This document shows, in pieces, positions 14,317-22,161 of a stretch of 64,000 nt of DNA. The position numbers were made by a program, and so were the translations under genes. The notes under the pieces are model-generated. The model did not search any database and had not been told where the DNA came from. It saw nothing but the letters and a program-made list of their open reading frames with translations. Position 1 is the stretch's first letter; each line of letters begins with the position of its first letter. Source of the stretch: Prauserella cavernicola. Lineage in GTDB: Bacteria > Actinomycetota > Actinomycetes > Mycobacteriales > Pseudonocardiaceae. The stretch spans positions 372,001-436,000 of the forward strand of contig NZ_JAENJH010000002.1 in assembly GCF_016595675.1 (NCBI RefSeq). Direction: 5' to 3'.

Positions 14317-16477
14317 GGGTTCGCGGCTCGGGTTCGGGCTCCAGGTGCGGCAGCACGCGGTCGAGCCAGCCCGGCAGCCACCAGCAGCGGTCGCCGAGCA
14401 GGAACATCGCGGTGGGCACGATGATCAGCCGGATGATCGTGGCATCGATCAGCACGCTCACCCCGAGGCCCAGCGCCAGCATCTTGATCACGACGCTGTC
14501 GGCGAGCAGGAACGCGAAGAACACCGACATCATGATCAACGCCGCCGAGCTGATCACCCGCGCCGTGACGGCGAGGCCGGTGACGACGCTGGAATGGCTG
14601 TCGCCGGTCTTGCGCCACGCCTCGTGGACGCGGGAGAGCAGGAACACCTCGTAGTCCATCGACAGGCCGAAGACGATCGCGAACATGATCATCGGGACGT
14701 AGGACTCGATCGGCACCGACTCGGAGACGCCGAAGAACGACCCGCCCCAGCCCCACTGGAACACGGCGACGATCACGCCGTAGGCGGCCGCGATGGACAG
14801 CAGGTTCAGCACCGCGGCCTTGAGCGCGAGGACCGGGCTCCGGAAGGACACCAGCAGCAGCACGAACGCCGCTCCTACGACGATGCCGATGATCAGCGGC
14901 AGTCTGGCCGCGGCGATGTCGCGGAAGTCCAGCTGGCCCGCCGTCTGGCCGGTGACGTAGCTCTGCGCTCCGGTGCCACCGAGCACGTTCGGCAGGGTCT
15001 GGTCCCTGAGCGTGTGCAGCAGGTCGTCGGTCGCGGTGTCCTGCGGCGCAGAGGCGGGTGTGACCGTGGAGACCAGGACCGCACCGTCCTGGCTGAGCGT
15101 CGGCGGGCTGGCCGAGGCGACGTCGTCGGTCCCGGCGAGCGCCTGCTGGAGCCGCTGGGCGAGGTTGCCGTCCTGGCCGGGGTCGCGCAGCACCACGGCC
15201 ACCGTGAACTGCCCGTTCACGCCGGTGCCGAAGCCGCCCGCGAGCGCGTCGTAGGCCTCGCGCGTGGTGCTGCCCTGCGGATCGGCGCCCTGGTCGATGT
15301 GCCCGAGCTGCATCGAGAACGCCGGGATGGCCAGCACCCCCGCCACCACGACGCCACCGCACAACGCGAGCCACGGGTGCCGCACGAGGCCGCCCGCGTA
15401 GCGCTGCCACGTGTCGGTCGAGCCCTTCGCCGGTGCCTCGGCCACGGGTTTGCGGACGTGCAGCCGGTCGATCCGGCGGCCGGCCAGCCCGAGCAACGCG
15501 GGCACCAGCGTCACCGCGGTGCACGCGGCCGTGATCACGGTGATCGCGGCGGCGAGCCCCAGTTTGCCGATGAAGCTGACCCCGACGGCGAACAGCCCGA
15601 GCAGCGCGATCACCACGGTCGTCGCCGCGATCAGCACCGAGCGGCCGCTGCCCGACACCGTGCGTCCCGCCGCGGTCGCCGGATCCACACCGTCCATCAG
15701 CAGCTGCCGGTGCCGCGTGGTGAGGAACAGCGCGTAGTCGATGCCGACGCCGAGCCCGATCATGATCGCGAGCGTGGGCGCGGTGGTGGCGAACTGGACC
15801 TGGCTGGCCAGCAGCCCCAGCAGACCGACGCCGGTGAACACGCCCACCACCGACGTCGCGATCGGCAGGCCCGCGGCGAGCACGCTGCCGAACGCGAGCA
15901 GCAGCACGATGATCGCGACCCCGATGCCGATCGCCTCGGACGTGCGGTCGGCGTTCTCCGGTTCGGCGGCCTGGCCGAGGCTGCCCGCGTAGAAGACGGA
16001 GACGCCTGCCGCCCGCACCGGATTCGTCGCGGTGTCGACGGCGTCGACGAGGCTGGTGCCGATCGAACCCGGATCGGCGTTGAACTGGACGGTCGTGAAG
16101 GCGACCCTGCCGCTGGGTGACACCGCCCCCTGCGCGAACGGATCGGATGCGGCCAGCACGTGGTCGACCCCGCGAACGGAGCCGACCGCCTGCTCGATCA
16201 CGTTCCGCTGCGAGCTGAGGGAGCCCGAACCGGTCTCGAAGACGATGCGGGCGGAGTCCGCACTGCGCGTCACGCCGTGCTCGACGAGCACCTGGCTGCC
16301 CTGGCCGGACTGGGTGCTGGAGATGGAGAAGTCGTCGCTGTAGGCGTCGCCGACCACGTGCGTACCGACCGTGGCCCCCGCCAGCACCACCAGCCAGATC
16401 AGCAGCACAGGCCACGGATGGCGCGCGCAGTGTCTGCCGAGCCGTTCGAGCGGTCCCGCTGGTGCGCTGGTGGCCAT
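14285..16477 (-). CDS. MMPL/RND-family membrane transporter
   Basis: 730 residues, ATG at 16477 with AGGAGG 8 nt before it. Two repeats, each one transmembrane helix, a large outer domain and five helices, as in MmpL proteins: the first begins RHPWPVLLIWLVVLAGATVG, the second near residue 370 (RHPWLALCGGVVVAGVLAIP). The Asp/Tyr pair typical of proton-driven MMPL is visible as GIDYALFLTTRHR in the first half and SMDYEVFLLSRVHEAW in the second. It probably exports a lipid or glycolipid. Same strand as, and 96 bp downstream of, pseI, so it may export the Pse-containing product; this is inference. Confidence 0.85.
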   Translation of the reverse strand: MATSAPAGPLERLGRHCARHPWPVLLIWLVVLAGATVGTHVVGDAYSDDFSISSTQSGQGSQVLVEHGVTRSADSARIVFETGSGSLSSQRNVIEQAVGSVRGVDHVLAASDPFAQGAVSPSGRVAFTTVQFNADPGSIGTSLVDAVDTATNPVRAAGVSVFYAGSLGQAAEPENADRTSEAIGIGVAIIVLLLAFGSVLAAGLPIATSVVGVFTGVGLLGLLASQVQFATTAPTLAIMIGLGVGIDYALFLTTRHRQLLMDGVDPATAAGRTVSGSGRSVLIAATTVVIALLGLFAVGVSFIGKLGLAAAITVITAACTAVTLVPALLGLAGRRIDRLHVRKPVAEAPAKGSTDTWQRYAGGLVRHPWLALCGGVVVAGVLAIPAFSMQLGHIDQGADPQGSTTREAYDALAGGFGTGVNGQFTVAVVLRDPGQDGNLAQRLQQALAGTDDVASASPPTLSQDGAVLVSTVTPASAPQDTATDDLLHTLRDQTLPNVLGGTGAQSYVTGQTAGQLDFRDIAAARLPLIIGIVVGAAFVLLLVSFRSPVLALKAAVLNLLSIAAAYGVIVAVFQWGWGGSFFGVSESVPIESYVPMIMFAIVFGLSMDYEVFLLSRVHEAWRKTGDSHSSVVTGLAVTARVISSAALIMMSVFFAFLLADSVVIKMLALGLGVSVLIDATIIRLIIVPTAMFLLGDRCWWLPGWLDRVLPHLEPEPEPRTPRPRRTTART

Positions 16478-16541
16478 CCGCGACCTCCTGGCTCAACCCC
16501 CAGGTGAGTCGCAGAGTCGCACGCCGGACGCGGCGGCCCCA

Positions 16542-16555
16542 GGGCCGAAAGGCCC
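16542..16555 (-). terminator. Short GC hairpin between pseI and the MMPL gene
   Basis: GGGCC-GAAA-GGCCC with a stable tetraloop, in the 96-bp gap. No T tract, so it may only attenuate transcription from pseI into the MMPL gene. Confidence 0.25.
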
Positions 16556-16573
16556 CGCGTGATCAGTGGGCGC

Positions 16574-17620
16574 TCAGAGAAGGTCCCAGGTCAGCGGCGT
16601 GCCCTTGGGTGCGTCGACGCGGAAGCTGCGGCCCAGCACCGTCGTGATCTCGGCCGGCGCGAGCCCGCCAGCGGGCCGGATCGACCGGACGTTGCGCTCG
16701 GTCACCGCCTCGCCCGCACGCACGTCCTCCACGACGTAGAGCGAGCGGCGCAGGCGCAGGCCCTCGCGCTCGCTGTCCTTCGGCCCGATCACGGGCCTGC
16801 CCAGTGCCTGCCAGGCGCGCCTGGTCTCGGTGACCAGCGCGGCCAGCTCGGCGGGTTCGAGGGAGAACGCGGAGTCGACGCCGCCGTCGTCGCGGCTGAG
16901 GGTGACGTGCTTCTCGATGGCGCACGCGCCCAGCGCCACAGCCGCCACCGGCGCGCCGAGGCCGGGCGTGTGATCGGAGAGGCCAACCAGCGAGTCCGTG
17001 ACAGAGGCCAGCACCGGCAGTCCGCGCAGGTTGCTCTCCTCCGGCGCCGCCGGGTAGCTCGCGGTGCAGCCGAGCACGATCAGCTGGTCGTTGCCCGCCT
17101 CGCGCGCGGTGCGCACGGCCGCGTCGATCTCGGCGACCGACGCCATGCCCGTGGAGATCACCAGCGGCTTGCCGGTGCGCGCGCACAGCTCGATCAGCGG
17201 CAGGTCGACGATCTCCGACGACGCGATCTTGTACGCGGGCGCGTCGAGCGACTCCAGCAGTTCCACGGCGGTCGGGTCGAACGGGCTGGAGAACACCTCG
17301 AGCCCGTGCTCACGGGCCCTGCGGAACAGCGGCTCGTGCCACTCCCACGGCGTGTGCGCGCGCTCGTAGAGCTGGTAGAGGTTCTGCCCGCCCCACAGCT
17401 CGTGCTCGTCGCTCAGCCGGAACGCGGGGCCGTCCACGTCGATCGTGATCGTGTCGGGCCGGTAGGTCTGGAGCTTCACGGCCTGCGCGCCGGTGGCGGC
17501 CACGGCGTCGACGATCGCCAGCGCGCGGTCGAGCTCGCCGTTGTGGTTGCCCGACACCTCCGCGATGACGAACGGCGGGTGCTCGGGCCCGATCTCGTGC
17601 TTACCGATGCGGACGGACAT
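16574..17620 (-). CDS. pseI: Pseudaminic acid synthase PseI (NeuB family)
   Basis: 348 residues. A TIM-barrel NeuB/PseI domain (residues 1-280: FVIAEVSGNHNGELDRAL, VKLQTYRPDTITID, FSSPFDPTAVELL, PAYKIASSEIVDLPLI, ISTGMASVAEIDAAV, GLSDHTPG, CAIEKHVTLSRDDGGVDSAFSL is read across the barrel) is followed by a SAF antifreeze-like domain (RSLYVVEDVRAGEAVTERNV to the end). It condenses 6-deoxy-AltdiNAc with phosphoenolpyruvate to make pseudaminic acid. The PFDPTAV and SSEIVDLPLI wording fits PseI better than NeuB or LegI. pseH lies 2 bp upstream. Confidence 0.88.
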   Translation of the reverse strand: MSVRIGKHEIGPEHPPFVIAEVSGNHNGELDRALAIVDAVAATGAQAVKLQTYRPDTITIDVDGPAFRLSDEHELWGGQNLYQLYERAHTPWEWHEPLFRRAREHGLEVFSSPFDPTAVELLESLDAPAYKIASSEIVDLPLIELCARTGKPLVISTGMASVAEIDAAVRTAREAGNDQLIVLGCTASYPAAPEESNLRGLPVLASVTDSLVGLSDHTPGLGAPVAAVALGACAIEKHVTLSRDDGGVDSAFSLEPAELAALVTETRRAWQALGRPVIGPKDSEREGLRLRRSLYVVEDVRAGEAVTERNVRSIRPAGGLAPAEITTVLGRSFRVDAPKGTPLTWDLL

Positions 17621-17622
17621 GG

Positions 17623-18099
17623 CTACGCATTCTCCAGTGACTTGGCGAGCACGCGGAACGGCCCTGGCTCCGGGGTGACGGCGTAGCCCGCCCTGCCGAA
17701 CAGGGCGAGCGACGCCACGTTGTCCTCGTGGACGGTGGCGAGCACCCGGCGCGCGGAGCGCAGCCCGCGCAGCTCGCGCTCCCCCGCGGCGAGCACGCGC
17801 CCGGCCAGGCCCCTGCCCCGGCTCCCTGGCGCGACGGTGATGCTGACCTCCCAGGTGCCCACGGACTCGCCTTCCACGACGTCGAACCGGACGGTCCCCA
17901 CGGGCCCGCCCTCCTCGGCGACGAACAGCAGCCGGTCTGGCGAGGCCAGCACGCCCTCGAGCCAGCGCATGTGGTCCTCGAGCGCCACGACCTCACCGGC
18001 GCGCGACCACCGCCGCGTCCCGGGATCGTTGCGCCAGGCGAGCAGCAGCTCCGCATCGCCCTCGGTGGCCTCGCGGACCGTCAGCGGGGCCTCGGTCAC
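17623..18099 (-). CDS. pseH: GNAT N-acetyltransferase, PseH candidate
   Basis: 158 residues from GTG 18099, whose GTGA overlaps the stop of the coiled-coil gene. GNAT fold: LTVREATEGDAELLLAWRND at the N-terminus (as in PseH/RimJ types), EVSITVAPGSRGRGLAGRVL forming the acetyl-CoA pyrophosphate loop (R/Q-x-x-G-x-G/A equivalent), then TVHEDNVASLALFGRAGY. In the pathway it would acetylate the 4-amino group of UDP-4-amino-4,6-dideoxy-AltNAc. The assignment rests on the position between pseI and the rest of the cluster, since GNATs are hard to tell apart by motif. Confidence 0.75.
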   Translation of the reverse strand: MTEAPLTVREATEGDAELLLAWRNDPGTRRWSRAGEVVALEDHMRWLEGVLASPDRLLFVAEEGGPVGTVRFDVVEGESVGTWEVSITVAPGSRGRGLAGRVLAAGERELRGLRSARRVLATVHEDNVASLALFGRAGYAVTPEPGPFRVLAKSLENA

Positions 18100-18575
18100 C
18101 CCGCGGCGCCCGCGCGGTCCTCGAGCCTGCGCAGCCGCTCCTCGTACTGCGCGATGCCGGTGAGGCGCACGCGCACCTGGGCGTGCTGGCGCTGCACCTC
18201 CTCGATCAGGGTGCGGGCCTCGGCGAGCTCCGGCTTGTCGGCCGACGGCGCCAGCGCGAGCTTGGCGCGCAGGTCCTCCAGCCGGCCCTCCTGCGCCGCG
18301 ACGTGCGGCACGAGGCGTTCCACCTCGCCGCGCGTCCAGCGCAGGTGACCGCGTGCGTCCTCGAGCCCCGCCTCCAGCTCCGCCAGTCTGCGCCGGTGGT
18401 CGTTGGTGCAGTTCTCCTGCTCGGTGAGGCGGTCGGCGTGCCGGTCGAGACGGTGCAGCTGCTCGAGCCGCTCGACGAACGGGCGCAGTCGCTCCTCGAC
18501 GCGGTAGTCGATCAGCCTGGCGAGCCTCGTGCCTGCGCTCGCGCGAAGCTTTCTCAACGGGTTCACTGACGCCAT
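18096..18575 (-). CDS. Coiled-coil protein of the Pse operon
   Basis: 159 residues, ATG at 18575 with GAAGGA upstream. A basic N-terminus (NPLRKLRASAGTRLARLIDY) is followed by an almost unbroken heptad-rich helix from about residue 35 to 150, with many Glu, Arg and Leu. No signal peptide, membrane segment or catalytic motif. The start resembles short proteins found beside glycosyltransferases in actinobacterial glycan loci, but I cannot name a family. It lies 27 bp from the GT29-like gene and overlaps pseH by 4 bp, so it is cotranscribed with both and may scaffold the enzymes; this is inference. Confidence 0.65.
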   Translation of the reverse strand: MASVNPLRKLRASAGTRLARLIDYRVEERLRPFVERLEQLHRLDRHADRLTEQENCTNDHRRRLAELEAGLEDARGHLRWTRGEVERLVPHVAAQEGRLEDLRAKLALAPSADKPELAEARTLIEEVQRQHAQVRVRLTGIAQYEERLRRLEDRAGAAG

Positions 18576-18602
18576 CGCACGGTGTCCTTCGGGTCGGGTC
18601 GG

Positions 18603-19262
18603 TCAGCGGAGGAACGTGGTGTTGCCGGTCGTCGTCCACGACGCCAGCAATCTTCCCTCGGCGGCGATCTGGTGCTCGGGTCCCACGATGCACGAATCTC
18701 CCGCCGCGTGCTCCCAGGAGGTCTGGTGCGGGTCGTCGATGAACGAGAATCCGGTGAGCACCAACTCAGCGTCGGGAAACGCGGTCCGCGCGATCCACGC
18801 GGCCATCGTGCCCGTCGTCGCCCAGAAACCCTCCGTGCTCGTCGGCAGGTCGAGCGCCTGCGACAGCGGAAGAGTCACCTCGCTGTTCGACACCGGGACG
18901 AAGCCGAGGTCGGCGGGCCACCACTGCGGGATGTTGTCGGGCTCCCAGTGCAGTCTGCCCGGCTCGACCAGCAGGTAGAGGCGCCAACGGTAGTCGGCGA
19001 AGACCCACTTGGTGGCGCGCAGGGCCCGGTTGAACACCACGACGTGGGTCCGGTTCCCGACGGCGGGCGGAGCGCCCGGCTCATCGCACACGAACCCGTT
19101 GACGCGCAGCACGAGGTCACAGGAATCGATGGTCTTGGCCCGCTGCTCATCGGCGGCGAGCGGCTGGTTGCCGACCACGGCGACCGAGCGCGGCCGCGGC
19201 CGATCCGCGTACGACTCGAGCAGGCTCGTGAGCAGACTCGGCGCCCGGACGTCGCTCTCCAT
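18603..19262 (-). CDS. GT29 (sialyltransferase)-like protein
   Basis: 219 residues from ATG 19262. Three sialyltransferase motifs are readable in order. The L motif runs from about residue 27: SVAVVGNQPL, then TIDSCDLVLRVNGF and VGNRTHVVVFNRAL, matching the V-V-G-N ... I-D-x-x-D-x-V-x-R-x-N ... V-G-x-R-T pattern. The S motif is ATTGTMAAWIARTAFPDAEL followed by VLTGFSF. The VS motif is HQIAAE, i.e. His-x4-Glu. There is no signal or membrane segment, so it would act in the cytosol with a CMP-sugar. Being first in the operon with pseH and pseI, it is the best candidate for a pseudaminyltransferase. Activity is inferred. Confidence 0.7.
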   Translation of the reverse strand: MESDVRAPSLLTSLLESYADRPRPRSVAVVGNQPLAADEQRAKTIDSCDLVLRVNGFVCDEPGAPPAVGNRTHVVVFNRALRATKWVFADYRWRLYLLVEPGRLHWEPDNIPQWWPADLGFVPVSNSEVTLPLSQALDLPTSTEGFWATTGTMAAWIARTAFPDAELVLTGFSFIDDPHQTSWEHAAGDSCIVGPEHQIAAEGRLLASWTTTGNTTFLR

Positions 19263-19270
19263 GTCGAGGC

Positions 19271-19276
19271 AAGCTA
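19271..19276 (-). promoter_or_regulatory. -10 box for the GT29-like/pse operon
   Basis: TAGCTT on the minus strand, 8 nt before ATG 19262; no Shine-Dalgarno. The same box and spacing precede the GT-C gene at 33013. Confidence 0.45.
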
Positions 19277-19439
19277 TCACCACACCGGCAGTGCGCAAGG
19301 CGTACACGCACAGCTACCGAGTGCTCCGAATGGGGCAGCGCGACCGATCAACGACGGGTCAGTGAGGCGGTTTTCGGGCGAAGTGGACCGTCCACGCGTG
19401 CTGAAGCGGACGCGCGCGATCGCCGTCATCCGTCGCCAG

Positions 19440-19445
19440 TACCCT
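19440..19445 (+). promoter_or_regulatory. -10 box for leaderless wzm
   Basis: TACCCT followed by 8 nt and the GTG at 19454. Same hexamer as before dprE1 and serS. Confidence 0.4.
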
Positions 19446-19453
19446 CGTATCTC

Positions 19454-20386
19454 GTGCACGCCACAAGCACCGTCGACTCAACGGAAACGTCCACGATGAG
19501 CTCGGGACCGCCCGCCTCGGACAGCCGCACGCTCAAGCGCGCGCTGGCCGATCTGTCCGCCGGCGCCCGGCAGCGCGAGCTGTGGGGACACCTGGCCTGG
19601 CAGGACATCAAGCAGCGGTACCGGCGCTCCGTCCTCGGTCCCTTGTGGATCACGCTGAGCATGGGTATCACCGCGCTCGGCCTCGGGCTGCTGTACTCAC
19701 AGCTGTTCGACGCCGAGATCGGCACGTTCCTGCCCTACATCACCACGGGCTTCATCGTCTGGAACTTCATCCTGGGGTGCCTGACGGAAGGTACGGACAC
19801 CTTCATCTCCAACGAAGGGCTGATCAAGCACCTGCCGGCACCGCTGTCGGTGTACGTGCTGCGCACCGTGTGGCGGCAGAGCATCATGTTCGCCCACAAC
19901 ATGATCATCTACTTCATCGTCATCGCGATCTTCTGGGGTTCGGTGACCACGCCGGACTACTCGATCACCGAGGGCGGCATGCCGCAGCCGGGCCTGAACT
20001 GGGGCGTGCTGCTGGCGATCCCGGCGTTCGCGCTCATCGCGGTGAACGCGGGCTGGGTGGTGCTGCTGTTCGGCATCGCGTCCACGCGCTTCCGCGACAT
20101 CCCGCAGGTCGTCACCAGCCTGATCAACCTGCTGTTCTTCATGACGCCGATCGTCTGGTCCACCGACATTCTCAGGGACAAGTTCGGCGAGAGCGTCGGC
20201 TGGCGAGATCTCGTGGCCGAACTGAACCCGCTGTACCACTTCATCCAGCTCCTGCGCGCCCCGCTCATCGGCAACGAGCAGAGCTGGCACCACTGGGCGA
20301 TCGTCGGCGCCTTCACCGTCGTCGGCTGGCTACTGGCACTGCTGGTGCTGCGCAACTACCGTGCCCGCGTCTCGTATTGGGTGTGA
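19454..20386 (+). CDS. wzm: Polysaccharide ABC exporter permease Wzm (Rv3783/RfbD type)
   Basis: 310 residues from GTG 19454. ABC-2 type permease with six hydrophobic segments. The cytosolic N-terminus WGHLAWQDIKQRYRRSVLGP before the first helix is the classical signature of O-antigen/teichoic acid exporters. Later RDIPQVVTSLINLLFFMTP and ELNPLYHFIQLLRAPLIG are also typical. With Wzt it exports lipid-linked galactan in AG-producing bacteria (Rv3781/Rv3783 in M. tuberculosis). The cluster position next to the Pse genes leaves open that it also moves a Pse-containing glycan. Seven bp to wzt. Confidence 0.88.
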   Translation: MHATSTVDSTETSTMSSGPPASDSRTLKRALADLSAGARQRELWGHLAWQDIKQRYRRSVLGPLWITLSMGITALGLGLLYSQLFDAEIGTFLPYITTGFIVWNFILGCLTEGTDTFISNEGLIKHLPAPLSVYVLRTVWRQSIMFAHNMIIYFIVIAIFWGSVTTPDYSITEGGMPQPGLNWGVLLAIPAFALIAVNAGWVVLLFGIASTRFRDIPQVVTSLINLLFFMTPIVWSTDILRDKFGESVGWRDLVAELNPLYHFIQLLRAPLIGNEQSWHHWAIVGAFTVVGWLLALLVLRNYRARVSYWV

Positions 20387-20393
20387 CGACAAG

Positions 20394-21197
20394 ATGATCA
20401 GCATTGACGTGTGGAACGCGTCCGTCGACTTCCCCATCTTCGACGCGAAGACCCGCTCACTGAAGAAGCGGGTGCTGGGCAAGGTCGGCGGCAAGATCGG
20501 CACCGACAGCAAGGTGCCCATCATCGAGGCACTGCACGACATCAACGTGTCGATCAACAGCGGCGACCGGATCGGCCTCGTCGGCCACAACGGCGCGGGC
20601 AAGTCCACGCTGCTGCGGCTGCTCTCCGGCATCTACGAGCCCACGCGCGGTGCCGCGAGGGTCCGGGGCCGCGTGGCGCCCGTCTTCGACCTCGGCGTCG
20701 GTATGGACCAGGAGATCTCGGGCTACGAGAACATCATGGTCCGTGGTCTCTACCTGGGCATGACGCGCAAGCAGATGGAGAAGCGCGTCGACGACATCGC
20801 CGAGTTCACCGAGCTCGGCGACTACCTGGCGATGCCGCTGCGCACCTACTCCACCGGTATGCGCGTCCGGCTGGCACTGGGTGTGGTCACGTCCATCGAC
20901 CCGGAGATCCTGCTGCTCGACGAGGGCATCGGCGCAGTCGACGCGGCGTTCCTCAACAAGGCCCGCGACCGCCTCGTCGACCTGGTGAAGCGCTCGGGCC
21001 TGCTGGTGTTCGCCTCCCACCAGGACGACCTGCTGCTGGAACTGTGCACCTCGGCCATCTGGATGGACGAGGGCCGGATGAAGATGCAGGGCTCCCTGCG
21101 CGAGGTCCTCACCGCCTACAAGGGCAGGGACCCGTACTCGAACGTCAGCAAGGAGACGCTGGAGCGCCTCGAAGCACCTGCGCTGAGCGGCGACTGA
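20394..21197 (+). CDS. wzt: Polysaccharide ABC exporter ATPase Wzt (Rv3781/RfbE type)
   Basis: 267 residues from ATG 20394. Complete ATPase: Walker A GLVGHNGAGKSTLLRLLSGI, Q-loop region VFDLGVGMDQEISGYENI, signature YSTGMRVRLALG, Walker B PEILLLDEG and H-loop VFASHQD. The N-terminal 45 residues (MISIDVWNASVDFPIFDAKT) are the extension common to Wzt/TagH proteins. There is no extra C-terminal carbohydrate-binding domain, as in the mycobacterial homolog, so substrate recognition does not depend on a capped chain. Lies between wzm and glfT1 in one operon. Confidence 0.9.
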   Translation: MISIDVWNASVDFPIFDAKTRSLKKRVLGKVGGKIGTDSKVPIIEALHDINVSINSGDRIGLVGHNGAGKSTLLRLLSGIYEPTRGAARVRGRVAPVFDLGVGMDQEISGYENIMVRGLYLGMTRKQMEKRVDDIAEFTELGDYLAMPLRTYSTGMRVRLALGVVTSIDPEILLLDEGIGAVDAAFLNKARDRLVDLVKRSGLLVFASHQDDLLLELCTSAIWMDEGRMKMQGSLREVLTAYKGRDPYSNVSKETLERLEAPALSGD

Positions 21198-21198
21198 C

Positions 21199-22104
21199 GT
21201 GTCCGCCAAGGAGCCGTTGCCGGAAGGCGCCGTCGTCGCCGTGGTGGTCACCCGCCACCGGCGGGAGCTGCTCGCCGACTCCCTGAAGGTCATCGAGGCG
21301 CAGACCCGGCCCGTCGACCACCTGATCGTGGTCGACAACGGTCCGGACCTGCCGGCCAAGGACGTGGTGGACGCCTACTCGCTGCCCGCCACCTACTTGC
21401 CGTCGCACCACAACCTCGGCGGCGCGGGCGGTTTCGCGCTGGGCATGCTGCACGCGCTGGCGCTGGGCGCCGACTGGGTGTGGCTCGCCGACGACGACGG
21501 CAGGCCGGCCGACGAGAACGTGCTGCAGGTGCTGCTCGACGAAGCCAACCAACGCGACCTCGCCGAGGTCTCGCCGATGGTGGTCAACATCGACGAGCCG
21601 GAGCGGCTCGCGTTCCCGCTGCGCCGGGGACTCACGTGGAAGCGCTCGTCGGCGGAGCTGGGCAGCGACTTCCTGCCCGGTATCGCGTCGCTGATGAACG
21701 GCGCCCTGTTCCGCGCGTCGACGCTGGAGGTCACGGGTGTCCCGGACCTGCGGTTGTTCTTCCGGGGCGACGAGGTGGAGCTGCACCGCAGGCTGGTGCG
21801 CTCGGGCCTGCCGTTCGGCACTTCGCTGCGCACGGCCTACCTGCACCCGAACGGCTCGGACGAGTTCAAGCCGATGCTGGGCGGCCGGTTCCACGCGCAG
21901 GACCCCGAGAACGAGGTGAAGCGGTACTACACCTACCGCAACCGCGGCTACCTGCTGTCGCAGCCGGGGATGCGCAAGATCGGCGCGCTGGAGGTGCTGC
22001 GCTTCGGCCTGTACTTCGTGGGTGTGAAGCGCGACCCGAAGGCGTTCGTGCAGTGGCTGCGCCTGGTGCGGCAGGGCCGCAAGGAACGCTTCTTCCGCTA
22101 CTGA
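21199..22104 (+). CDS. glfT1: Galactofuranosyltransferase GlfT1
   Basis: 301 residues from GTG 21199, 1 bp after the wzt stop. GT2 (GT-A fold) enzyme: AVVAVVVTRHRRELLADSL at the start, LIVVDNGPDLPAKDVVDAYS, the galactofuranosyltransferase-type NLGGAGGFALGMLHAL, and the metal-binding triad WLADDDGRP. A later RGDEVELHRRLVRSGLPFG segment holds the base-bearing acidic residues. It adds the first two galactofuranose units to the rhamnosyl-GlcNAc-PP-decaprenyl linker on the cytosolic side of the membrane. Same order Rv3781-Rv3782-Rv3783 set in mycobacteria. Confidence 0.88.
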   Translation: MSAKEPLPEGAVVAVVVTRHRRELLADSLKVIEAQTRPVDHLIVVDNGPDLPAKDVVDAYSLPATYLPSHHNLGGAGGFALGMLHALALGADWVWLADDDGRPADENVLQVLLDEANQRDLAEVSPMVVNIDEPERLAFPLRRGLTWKRSSAELGSDFLPGIASLMNGALFRASTLEVTGVPDLRLFFRGDEVELHRRLVRSGLPFGTSLRTAYLHPNGSDEFKPMLGGRFHAQDPENEVKRYYTYRNRGYLLSQPGMRKIGALEVLRFGLYFVGVKRDPKAFVQWLRLVRQGRKERFFRY

Positions 22105-22119
22105 GACTTGTACAAAAAA

Positions 22120-22150
22120 GGGCCCCGAGCGCCTTCGCTCGGGGCCCTTT
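22120..22150. terminator. Bidirectional terminator
   Basis: 12-bp perfect stem GGGCCCCGAGCG/CGCTCGGGGCCC with CCTT loop, flanked by AAAAAA on the left and TTT on the right. It serves glfT1 and the convergent WXG/PPE-like gene. Confidence 0.85.
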
Positions 22151-22161
22151 CGCGTGTGGTC

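Noticed and set aside
16574-17620. Sialic acid synthase NeuB
   Set aside because: Motifs and the PseB/C/G/H neighbours fit PseI better; no N-acetylglucosamine-2-epimerase (NeuC) is present.
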